From Plantago major (Eukaryota; Streptophyta; Magnoliopsida; Lamiales; Plantaginaceae), in contig CM048839.1 of NCBI GenBank assembly GCA_026545765.1, forward strand, positions 61,315,677 to 61,379,676: a DNA stretch of 64,000 nt, given 5' to 3'. The notes below the pieces were generated by a model that was not told where the DNA came from, ran no database searches, and saw only the letters and a program-made list of their open reading frames with translations. The number at the start of each line of letters is the position of its first letter. Position 1 is the first letter of the stretch. Positions 22,679 through 32,150 of the stretch are shown here, piece after piece. Position numbers and translations under genes: made by a program.

Positions 22679-22797
22679 CTTTACTTGCTTTTTAGATAGG
22701 TCGCATTGCATTCACGTTTTTCTTTCATAAAGTAGTTGCATTCACGTTCTTTCCTTCTTAAAAAAAATAAAATAAAATAAAATAAAGGAGGGGGTTT

Positions 22798-22821
22798 ACT
22801 AACTGGCGTACGCCAGTTAGT
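22798..22821 (+). repeat. perfect 24-bp palindrome containing CTGGCGTACGCCAG
   Basis: Left half ACTAACTGGCGT; right half is its exact reverse complement. A further half-site TGTACGCCAGTTT lies 20-30 bp downstream. The 14-bp core recurs exactly in the LTR at 25416-25429. It lies about 240 bp before the accessory ORF start. Confidence 0.85.
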
Positions 22822-23058
22822 TTAGTTAGTAGAAACTAACTAGTGTACGCCAGTTTCCTAATTGGCGGACACCAAGCCATCTCTCCTTCTCCTCTTCCCA
22901 TTCGACTGCCCTCTTTCTTTCTACATAACCCCACCCCAATTCCACCGTTCTTCTTCATTCTTCCACAAAGCCTTGAGATTTTCGTTAGCTTCATAATTAT
23001 CCACTAACACTCATACTATATGCTGCGACTCCTCTGTTGTTGTCAATTTCAGTTAATC

Positions 23059-23886
23059 ATGCCTTCTCAGGAAGCCACAGGAGAACCATCAAGTAATAAC
23101 GTATTGGAACGGGTAGACCCCCCACCCCTAGAAGAATTTGGCCCTCACCTTGTTACTGTAAGAAGCTTGACATACAAGCAGAAGAATGCTCATAGAGGTT
23201 TCATCCTGGACAAGGGAGTGGATTTGAGGTACGAGGGTGATGAGGCAGAAGAATACTTGGAGTACATAACACCATTGAAGAACATTCTTGAAACAAGAGG
23301 ATGGCTCAAATTAGCAGACAACCCCGGATCCTACGATCGGGAGCTTATCTTGGAGTTCTATGCTAACTATGACGATAGGAAGATTGAGGAAACGTCTCTT
23401 ACTCCTTGGGTGCCCATTAGAGGGGGATACGTCGAGTTCTCGCCACGTGCTATCAACAGGTTCTTCGCAGTTCCTCACACCGACGAGCGGAAGAGTGCCA
23501 CATCCAGAATTGCAGACAGGCACCTCCACATCATCTACAATTGGCTCTTTAATTCCTTCTGCCCGGGGGGACATGTTACTTTCTTCAAGAAAGTCTTTGG
23601 CCCAACGCTACGTGACATCATGGCGGGATGCCATATCAATCATGGGGATGTGATTGTCGCACAATTCGAGCACTCGCATGCTCGCCCCTGGGGAAAGCTA
23701 GTATACCCTTTTCTCATCACCTCCCTCTGCAAACGAGCTAGAATTGCAGTACTTGCACCAGAGCACCCCCACGCGATGTTAATAGGGAAATCATTGTTTC
23801 CAATGCGTGTTGTGGACGCGATTAGATCAAGCGCAGCAAGGCGAAACAGAAATGCAAGGGCAATGGAGATGGATCACGACACTTAG
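23059..23886 (+). CDS. Athila-like accessory ORF, putative plant transposon protein type
   Basis: Intact 275-codon ORF from the ATG at 23059 (MPSQEATGEPS); an upstream in-frame ATG at 23020 is possible but adds a hydrophobic leader with no support. Visible features are the LILEFYANYDD motif (about residue 95), the WVPIRGGYVEFSPRAINRFFAVP block (about residue 115-135), and a C-terminal basic run ARRNRNARAM. The EFYAN ... V.IRG..V.FS...IN..F pattern is that of the putative plant transposon protein domain found in accessory ORFs of plant retroelements; biochemical role unknown. It is the longest undamaged reading frame of this element. Upstream lie a palindrome and a pyrimidine-rich leader; downstream a long non-coding region leads to the LTR. 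Confidence 0.65.
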   Translation: MPSQEATGEPSSNNVLERVDPPPLEEFGPHLVTVRSLTYKQKNAHRGFILDKGVDLRYEGDEAEEYLEYITPLKNILETRGWLKLADNPGSYDRELILEFYANYDDRKIEETSLTPWVPIRGGYVEFSPRAINRFFAVPHTDERKSATSRIADRHLHIIYNWLFNSFCPGGHVTFFKKVFGPTLRDIMAGCHINHGDVIVAQFEHSHARPWGKLVYPFLITSLCKRARIAVLAPEHPHAMLIGKSLFPMRVVDAIRSSAARRNRNARAMEMDHDT

Positions 23887-25091
23887 TCCACTAATCCGCA
23901 CTAGTTTTTCGGGTAGTACTTCTCCGCATCTTGGAAACCTTCAATCAGGGAAGCCTCTGTCTTATCAACTCTCTACTCGTTCTCTTTTCACTCGTTTGCT
24001 CGAGGGCGAGCACGAGTTCAGGTTTGGGGAGGGGGTGTTTCGAGTTTTGATTTGCCTTAGGCTTCTTACTTGCATGTTTTCAGATGTGTTTCTTTCTCAG
24101 TATTTCGTACTTCGTTTTGTATTTCTTATTCAGTCTGTCGAGTCTAAGTCTGTCTCCCAAGTCGAGCGTCAATTGCATGTACTAAACCTGTTTGACTGAT
24201 CCTTGACTATTAGCAGTTTGCATGTTTAAGTTTGCTAAGTTCGTTTCTTATTTGCTTATGCCAAACCCGTTCCAAGTCCAGGTTTGGGGAGGAGGTTTAT
24301 GTGCCCTACTTGTATTGATAAAGACTATGTTCAAGCTTTTCGTTCTCTCAAAAATAAAAAAAATAAATAAAATAAGTCTCGGAGTGGATCTATGGTACTA
24401 GTTACCACCGTTAGTCGTGTAGGGCACGTTTCAGATACTACCTATATACCGGCGTGGCCTTTAAAAGCTATATGTCTGTGAGGGTTGATGGCATGTACAC
24501 CGAACCAGCACGCACAAAAGTGCGGACTTTCGGTAAAACAAACACTACCAAAAAATTGAGACAGAAAAAATATATAAGCATATGGGTCAAATATAAGACT
24601 GCAAAAAAGAGTATGCAAAAAAATGAAAAAATATATTGAAAAAAGAGAGAACGATTGCCTTTTTATGAGACTACTGTTGATTGTTACAGAGCTATGAAAA
24701 AGTCCCTTCCGACTTAACTGATTGAGTACATTACATGAGCTATTTGAGGCATCTTTGTGACGCAAGTCACCTTCCTTATCTCTTGATATTCTTGAGTGAT
24801 TGCGACTACTGGACACTTCCAGGAGTGTGAGAGAATAGATGCATAGGATCCACTTGTGAGGGACTGCTGTTTTAGAATTAAGTTCTATTTACTTTGGAAA
24901 CGAACTTTTTGAACTTGTGCATGTTATTCTGTGAATGTCAGTGTGATGTCAAAGCTTCTGCATTTCTTGGGCTTATTATGTGCAATTGTAGACTCGGTAG
25001 CCTAGGAGCTAGACTTTATTTTGTGTCTATGTGTTTTTTTTTCTAGGTTTTTTAGAGAGTTTGTTGCTTGAGGACAAGCAAGGGTTCGGTT
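23887..25091 (+). other. Athila-like 3' non-coding region with repeated purine tracts
   Basis: No convincing gene. It has polypurine tracts AGGTTTGGGGAGGGGG (about 24021) and AGGTTTGGGGAGGAGG (about 24282), an A-rich stretch (24350-24376), and ends TTGAGGACAAGCAAGGGTTCGGTT before the LTR. The last 140 bp recur at 27572-27722 before the next LTR. Next to the LTR the purine tract GGGGAG seen in the second copy is missing here. Confidence 0.6.
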
Positions 25092-26522
25092 TGATGAGTC
25101 GGTTTTATACCGTCTCATTAGGTCTTTTTTACCGTCTTTTTGTCATCCTTGAGTATAATTTTATTAAATTTTCTTAGAGTATTTTTACTTGTTTTGTTCT
25201 GTGTATGTTTTGTAGATATCTGGCTAAACCACGCTAATTGAAGGCAAAATGGTGTATTTTATATGCATCTACAAGATTCGGAGTTTCGATGCCTCGTATG
25301 GATGCTAGAAGTGGAGCGGGAAGGCCAAAATATCAAGAATCGGAGTCAAAAGGCGTCAAAGGGGCAAAAAGGTCACTGCAGAAGAACTGGCGACGCCAGT
25401 TATCCAGTTTGATAACTGGCGTACGCCAGCATCTTCCTGCTTGGCGTATCGCCAAACTGCCGACGCCAGTTTTCCAACTGGCGATGCCAGTTTCTTCTTG
25501 CCGTAACTCTGCGATGCGATTTTGTTTCCTAAATCTAGTTTTTCTCCTTTCTATTACTTAGAACAAGCCATAATTACTTTTCATATTCATTCTATTGTCA
25601 AGAACAACACCTTGCTCTAGAGCTAGACCTAGTTTTCAAGGCAATTACCCGATTTGAGGTAATTGAACGGTTTTCGCTTGTAATTCGAAGATTGACGTTG
25701 ATTGGGAGATTATCCACACAGCTTTGGCATCAATTCATGATCGTTCTACAATTTCTACCTAGGGTTTGTGACAACGAAGGGTAAAATTGTATCAATCTAT
25801 TCGAATCTCTGTTTTGTGCTTGAGATTATGTTTATTGCTAGTATGATTATGCTTTCGCTTGTCATGAGTAGCTAAACACCCATATTATGGGTTGGTGACT
25901 GATTCAATGCATGCTAGCTAGGGTTTATGTGATTCGAAGTGCATCGGGATTCGACTACTTGAGCTTTTTAGATCAATTACTATTCCTGCTATCATGTTTG
26001 ATGATCTCCTAGACAAAATCACTGTTAGATTAGGCATTTAATCAATACACCCAAATGTCTTTCGTCTTGTTTGATTTAACAGTTAGTTGCAAATGGTGAT
26101 ACTAGGGTAGTCAAATTGATTGTAGCCTAGTGAAACTGACGCCTTCATTGGTGCTATTCGTTTTTTAACTCAAGACTGTGACAACTTGTGTAGTAAATCC
26201 TGTGAATCACATATATACTGCTAGCTAGCTTGTTGATGTTACCACTCCATAATTTCCCCCATTCATATTTCAATCTCGTTAGTGTTAATTCGGTTTCTAG
26301 TGATTGCAAGTAATTATTTACTTTAGTATATCATCTCGTTGTCGAAGCAAACAAACATTTACTGCTTTTCATATTGTTGCTTTTATTCGTAAACTGAAGC
26401 TCAGCCTAGTTAAGTCCCTAGAGACCGACCTCGGGGTTAACTCCACTACACTACAGGTTTTTGTAGTGTTGAGGATTAACTCTTGGCTTTAAATAAATTT
26501 AGAACTTTGATTTGACACATTA
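25092..26522 (+). repeat. Athila-like LTR shared by two elements
   Basis: About 1431 bp from TGATGAGTCGG to TTGACACATTA (TCA mutated to TTA). It is preceded by the 3' internal end of one element and followed by the primer site and gag of another. It contains a cluster of GGCG-n-CGCC palindromes at 25388-25495. It is homologous to 27723-29337 and 57234-58837. Confidence 0.85.
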
Positions 26523-26528
26523 AGTTTT

Positions 26529-26546
26529 TGGCGCCGCTGTCGGGGA
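26529..26546 (+). promoter_or_regulatory. tRNA-Asp-type primer-binding site
   Basis: TGGCGCCGCTGTCGGGGA closely matches the complement of the 3' end of plant tRNA-Asp (GUC), the usual primer of Athila elements. It lies 6 bp after the LTR end. Confidence 0.8.
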
Positions 26547-26659
26547 CTTAACTCCTCTGTTAAGTTTACAAATTCTTGTGACAGTATTTTTACTTTCTGT
26601 ATTTTTAATTCACTGTTTTTCTGTTCTCTCCACCTAACGCATTCCGATTCAGGTAGTGC

Positions 26660-27130
26660 ATGAATGGAAGAAGAGGTCTTGATTCACCTATTGCACCGTT
26701 TATTGACGACATCGATAGGCATTACAGCAGGCAGAGAAGGATCAGGGAAACAGTAGGTCAGCCGGTATTTCAGCAGCATATCAAAATGGCTAATGAACCA
26801 CCACCTTCCATGGCTGTTATCTTCGCACCACCTCTAGGCAACCATCGTCCCAGCATTGCCGTCCTAGACAATGTGAGGAATTTTAATATTAAGGGCCATC
26901 TCATGGCCCTACTTCCGAAGTTCTAAGGACAGAAGAATGAGGATGTCATGGGATTTCTGTTAGAGCTGGAGCTGTTCATGGGGAGCCTAGATAAGGGTGA
27001 AGTTGTTACTGATAATGATCTAAGGATGAAGGATTTTCCCTTGTGCTTGAATGACAAGGCACAGACATGGATGAATGGCTTGGATGAAGGAAGCCTAACT
27101 GCATGGCCCCAGGTATACAGTGCATTCTTA
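26660..27130 (+). pseudogene. gag: Athila-like gag fragment
   Basis: Starts MNGRRGLDSP. An in-frame stop at about 26924 splits it into 26660-26926 and 26948-27133. It has the retrotransposon gag pattern of a disordered N-terminus followed by NVRNFNIKGHLM...ALLPKF, then FLLELELFMGSL and the DFPLCLNDKAQTWMNGL...WPQVYSAFL capsid motif. It breaks off in the capsid where an LTR fragment starts. Zinc knuckle, protease, RT and integrase are absent. Confidence 0.75.
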
Positions 27131-27571
27131 TGAGTCGATTTTACATCGTCTCATTAGGTCTTTTTTACCATCTAATTGCAATTCTCAAGTATAGTTCTTA
27201 TGTGTTTTGTTACGTTTTTGTGTTTTGTAGGTGTTTGGTGAAAATGCATTAAAACAAGGGCTAAAACAGTGAATTTAATGCATTAATGGAAGCATGGAAG
27301 TTTATGGAACTGAAAGGTGGTTGAAAAAGAAGTTGATCGGTTGAAACGGAAGTGGATTGGGAGTTCGAACGAAGATTTTAGTGCCGTTTAAGTAAAAGCG
27401 CGCAAAATTCGAACTACGATGGAGCAGGTTTGGCATTTTGGCCATAACTTTCTCATATGAACTCCGATTGACCTGATCGTGGTGTCCACACGTAGATAAG
27501 ACCAAGAGCTACAACTATGAAGAAGGAACCATTTCCAAATTCCGACGTTTAGATATTCAAAAAGGCAAAAA
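27131..27571 (+). repeat. 5' fragment of an Athila-like LTR
   Basis: Matches about the first 450 bp of the LTR at 27723, starting inside the TGA(T/N)GAGTCG terminus and ending at the A-rich run after GACGTTTAGATATTC. It is joined directly to gag on the left and to the 3' internal end of the element on the right, so it is a rearrangement and not a normal terminus. Confidence 0.8.
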
Positions 27572-27722
27572 AGATTCTGCATTTCTTGGGCTTATTATGT
27601 GCAATCATAGATTCGGTAGCATGGAAGCTAGACTTTGTCTGTGTGTCTTTGTGTTTTTTATTTTTTTAGGATTTTAGAGAGTCCATGGCTTAAGGACAAG
27701 CAAGGGTTCGGTTTGGGGAGTT
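27572..27722 (+). other. Athila-like pre-LTR internal end with polypurine tract
   Basis: Homologous to 24952-25091, with CATTTCTTGGGCTTATTATGTGC and GACAAGCAAGGGTTCGG, ending in TTTGGGGAGTT just before the LTR. The GGGGAG is the likely plus-strand primer. Confidence 0.65.
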
Positions 27723-29337
27723 TGATTAGTCGATTTTACATCGTCTCATTCAGTCTTTTTTACCGTCTTATTGCCGTTCTCAAGTATAGTTTTTATGTGT
27801 TTTATTAGTGTTCTGTTACGTTTTTTGTGTTTTTTCTGTTTTGTAGGTTTTTGGTGAAAATGCATTAAAACATGGGCTCAACCAGTGCATTTAATGCATT
27901 AATGGAAGCATAGAAGTTTATGGACCTGAAAGGTGCTTGAAAAAGGAGTTGATCGGTTGACACGGATGTGGATTCGGAGTTCGGACGAAGATTTTAGAGC
28001 CGTTTAAGTGAAAGCGTGCGAAATTCGAACTACAATGGAGCAGCTTTGGTATTTTGGCCATAACTTTTTCATATAAACTCCGCTTGACCTAATCTCGGTG
28101 TCCGCGCGTAGATAAGACCAAGAGCTACATCTTTGAAGAAGGAACCATTTCCAAATGCGGACGTTTATGTATTCAAAAAGGAAAAAAACTGGTGCAGGTG
28201 GAAACGGGCGATGCCAGAAGTCAGATTGGCGTCCGCCAGTCACATTCTGTAAGTGACTGGCGACGCCAGGCAACTTGCTGGCGATGTCTTTTTGGGCCGT
28301 TTTTGGCCCGTTATCTGCCTAGAACGTGATTTTGAGTGTTTTTCGCTATATATAAACTATTTTCTTGATCTTTTAGACATAAGTTCATTATTATTCTTCT
28401 CCTTTTATTGCTTTTTAACCTAGAACCTTTCCAAGGCAATTATCCACCTTTTATTGGAGGTAATTGAACCGTTTTCTCTTGTAATCCGACGATTGACATT
28501 GATTGGGAGATTATCTACATAGATTTTTGTATCGATTCGTCTTAGTTCTTCAATTCTACCTAGGGTTTGTGACAACGGAGGGTAAATTGTATCAATTCGT
28601 TCGAATCTTTGTTTATTGCTTGAGATTATGTTTGGAGCCTATTTATATACAATTTTGATTGTGTCTTTGCATAATATGAGTAGCTAAACACCCCGATTAT
28701 GGGGTGGTGACTGATTCAATGCATGCTAGCTAGGGTTCATGAGATTCGAAGTGCATCTGGTTTAGATTACTTGTGCTTTTTAGATAAATCACATATCTTG
28801 CTATTACGTTTGATGCGAAATCCGTCAATATCACTGTTAGATTAAGCATTTAATCAATACACCCAAATGTTTTTCGTCTTGCTTCAATCTAGCAGTTAGT
28901 TGCAAACAGTAATAGTAGGATTTGCTAGATTGATTGTAGCCTAGTGGAATTGATGCCTCCACTAGTGCTATTCGTTTTTTAACTCAAGATTGTGACAACT
29001 TGTGTAATCTATCATGTGAATCGTATGTATCATGCTAGCTAGCTTGTTTCACGTTTCCGGTCCATAATTCTCCTTAATCATATCATTGTCGTTTAGATAA
29101 ATCTGTTTTCTAGTTAGATTGCATAAGTAGATAGATAATATAGAACAAATTCGATGCCAAAGCAAACAACCCTTTTACTGCTTTCTTTACTATAATTACT
29201 ATTCGTAAACAAGACTCAGCTTAGTTAAGTCCTTCGAGACCGACCTCGGGGTTAACTTCCCTACACTACAGGTTTTCGTAGTGTTGAGGATTAACTCTTG
29301 GCTTTAAATAAATTTAGAACTTTGATTTGACACATCA
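27723..29337 (+). repeat. complete Athila-like LTR (3' LTR of X2)
   Basis: 1615 bp, TGATTAGTCGA...GACACATCA. It is preceded by its polypurine tract and followed by unrelated sequence of element F. It carries GGCG/CGCC palindromic motifs at 28205-28290. Confidence 0.88.
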
Positions 29338-29889
29338 GTAAGCAAGGCTTTGTGATCCGTCCATTCTTCTGCTAACTGCTTTATCTAGTAAGTAAATCTC
29401 GTCTTCCTTAAATTCGGACTGAATGTTCTTCTGCCTCAAATGCACATATGCTTTGTTGAATTTCCATTCTCATATGCCGTATAGATAGGATGTTCTTTGA
29501 AATTTCCAGTTATGTTAATGTACCGTATGTTGAATGTCGGTGACTTTAGTATTCCATGCTTTCCGTAGTTGAAGTATGGTGCCAATTTTTACTCGACTTG
29601 TAAATTTGCCCTGTGAATATTCGATGTATGGTAGATTATAGAACCAGTAGGCTTCTTGAGATTCTTGTTACCGTGCCTTGTGGGGTAGATAACAGTGCCA
29701 ATTAGCACGTAGAATTCCCTGGTGGCACGACCTTGTGTACCAAGCTAGGTGCCAATAGGTAGAGACAAAGACCCATAGGAACACCCAATAAAGTAGGGTT
29801 TCTTAGGACAATGGGACTTAATAAGATACATAAACGAACTCTCGGACGACCACAACATCATTTTTTGATCCGTTTCCTTGTGCCCTAGG
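29338..29889 (+). other. left part of element F, upstream of its antisense ORF
   Basis: No ORF and no repeat of another element here was recognised. It belongs to F only by position (directly before the accessory ORF start), so it may hold that ORF's promoter. The 3' LTR of F expected on this side is not seen and was presumably lost or separated by the Athila-like complex. Confidence 0.35.
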
Positions 29890-30409
29890 ATGTCCAGTAG
29901 CGATAGTCAAAACCAACATGAATTTCAAGACTTTGGTGATGGAATAATCTAAGGGTCTGAGTCTATTACGGTAACCTCGTCTGCGTCAGACAACCCGGAG
30001 TTGGAGATTCCGCAGAATAGACTTCCTGCGGAAGTAGACAATGCGGACGTTGTGGAGGTCGTCTCGTCCGAAGATTTAGATGCTGGGCATGGGGTCCGTG
30101 GCACTGCCACTACTCGGAATGATGCTGTGAGTAGCCAAACAAATGTTGCGAGAACAAGGGTACGAGTCCAATCTTAGACCATTGGCAGCGGTGGCATGCC
30201 TGCTGGTATGAGTGTGCCCCGGACCGAGCAAGGAGGCGACACTGATCATGAGGCGGATGATATAGAGATGTCCGAGGCTGGGGAGGAGGACTGTGTTGTG
30301 ATGGAAACAGGTCTGACTAATCCAAGTACATCCGGGAGACACGAAGGTGAAGAAGAAGAGGAGGAAGAAGGAGAAGAAGAGGAGGATGATGAGGAAGAAG
30401 AGGAGGAAG
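29890..30409 (+). pseudogene. element F accessory ORF, first part (split by copy B)
   Basis: ATG at 29890 (MSSSDSQNQHEFQDFGDG). Stops at about 29948 and 30175 break the frame. The open piece from 30196 runs to the insertion point as an acidic, glutamate-rich tract coded by GAA/GAG repeats (about 30345-30409). The rest continues at 45375 after copy B. It reads opposite to F gag-pol, as antisense accessory ORFs do in Retand-type Tat elements. Assigning it as exon 1 of the 45375-47807 ORF is inferred from position, strand and the target duplication. Confidence 0.5.
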
Positions 30410-32032
30410 TGTTAGGAATATCTGTTTAGATTTTGATCAGCAACCTAATGACTTATCTTAGCTCAGAAAGGTGGTTAGTACTCTTGGTTCACTTGAACAC
30501 TGTAAAAGAGGAAAATCACTAAGTATGATAGTCTAGCAAATCTTGTATAGGATGTTAGGTCACTGAATGTAATTTTTTTTTATATCTTTGAAGAAGACCA
30601 AGAAGAAGGCACCCAGCAGGAGAGTTCAACATTTTCTTTAAAGTTTTGAAGACTGCACAAGATTGCTGAAGATAAAGGTTATCAGATACCTATGTCCAGA
30701 TATCTTTGATAAACAAGTGTTTCTCAATAAACAAGTTTTGCAAAAGATATCTGAGCACGCAAGGTTTCTGAACGAGGAAAAGTGCCCACAGATATCTACA
30801 CTCAGATACTCTGGATAAAACTATGTTTCTGGGAAACAATGTTTCAACAGATATCTGGAGATGAGAAGGTCTCTGGAAAGGGACATGCAATGCTTCAGAA
30901 AGCGTGCATAGTTCCGTTGGCACTACAGGACAAAAATAGTACAATGCAATAAATGCGCAGACAGAGACATCTGTACAAAAGAGGAAATCTCTGAAAAGAG
31001 ACAACGTCTTCTGCAGTACTATTTTCAGATATTAATAGTTTGAATTTCATTAAGCCTGACGGATACTAGTCAAACGGCATGATTTTCAACTATAAATATC
31101 ATCACTTTGAATGCTTGAAAGACACACAGAACTTATACACTAAACTCACTGAAAATCCAAAGCCTCTCTGATAATACAACTAGTGGTATCTTTCTCTCAA
31201 GCATATAAGTCTTCAACCTACTTATTCTTCAGGTTACAGTTGCAACTAAGCTCTTGAATTCTAAGTAGCACAAAAGTTCTAAGTGTCCTGATCTTAACAA
31301 GCATTGCTATTTGTGAAGGAGTTGAATCAAAAGATCAAGTATCTGAGATTCATTCTCTAAAACATTTATCATAGACTTGGGTTAGTAAAAGAACATATCA
31401 CCACACATTGTGAAGTGTGTTAAGTGACTCTTGTTCAAGAAGGTAGTATTACATAACTGTAGAAGTTATTAATCTACCAAATCTCACAAACTACCTTAAT
31501 CAACACCTTAAACGGAGTATGTGACGATACTTAGTTTGGGAAACTAAGGAATAACTCCAAGGTTACTGAGCATAGGAAGTACTTAGTTTGGGAAACTAAG
31601 GAATAGCTCAAAGGTTTCCGAGTATAGGAAGTACTTGGCTGAGAAAGCCGAGGAATAACTCCGGGGGAACACTTGGTTGGGAACCTAGTGTATTTAGGAA
31701 TCGAGAGAAGATATTTGTAAGGTGAACTCAATTATCTGTCTTAGTGGATTCTAGGTCTGAGAAAGGTCGAAGTGGATTAGTTGAAGCATTACGCCACCTT
31801 CAGATACCACCATAAAGATCTGTGTGATTTACTTTCTGCAATTTATTACTTGCTTTATTTATCTTTCTGAGCACGTGCACTTATCACAGAAAAGTCTTCC
31901 GCTCTCTGAAATTAAGTATCAGATATCTTCACAGATATCTGAGAAATTGTGTTTATCGACAAAAGTTGTAAAAGACTATTCACCCACCCCCCCCCCCCCA
32001 GTCTTTTCCCTTTGTCGTTATCTGGACCAACA
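30410..32032 (+). repeat. 5' LTR of copy B
   Basis: 1623 bp, TGTTAGGAATAT...GGACCAACA. TATA box CTATAAATA at 31090-31098. AGATATCT-type motifs are spread through it. A poly-C tract lies at about 31987-31999. Confidence 0.95.
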
Positions 32033-32034
32033 AG

Positions 32035-32046
32035 TGGTATCAGAGC
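32035..32046 (+). promoter_or_regulatory. tRNA-Met primer-binding site, copy B
   Basis: TGGTATCAGAGC two bases after the LTR, an intact match to the initiator tRNA-Met 3' end. Confidence 0.93.
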
Positions 32047-32150
32047 AGGAGGTTCCCAAGCCTTCTGCACTGAACCTAGATCCCAGATAAGTGCCCACTA
32101 ACTGCTTTTCACCTACACTTGATTTGTCTGTTTAGTGTTTTTGCTGCAGG

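Larger units (their letters stand above)
22225..26522 (+). mobile_element. Athila-like Ty3/gypsy 3' portion (X1): protease, accessory ORF, 3' LTR
   Basis: Starts abruptly at the end of copy D. It contains a retropepsin-like fragment, the CCCGGG hairpin usual after Athila gag-pol, an accessory ORF, a long non-coding 3' region with repeated GTTTGGGGAGG tracts and an LTR. No RT, RNase H or integrase lies between protease and accessory ORF. The Athila label rests on the tRNA-Asp primer site after the shared LTR, the gag type and the GACAAGCAAGGGTT pre-LTR region. Confidence 0.7.

Noticed and set aside
24442..24816. 124-codon - strand frame with hydrophobic stretches
   Set aside because: Low-complexity, phenylalanine-rich translation of A-rich non-coding DNA in the Athila 3' region.
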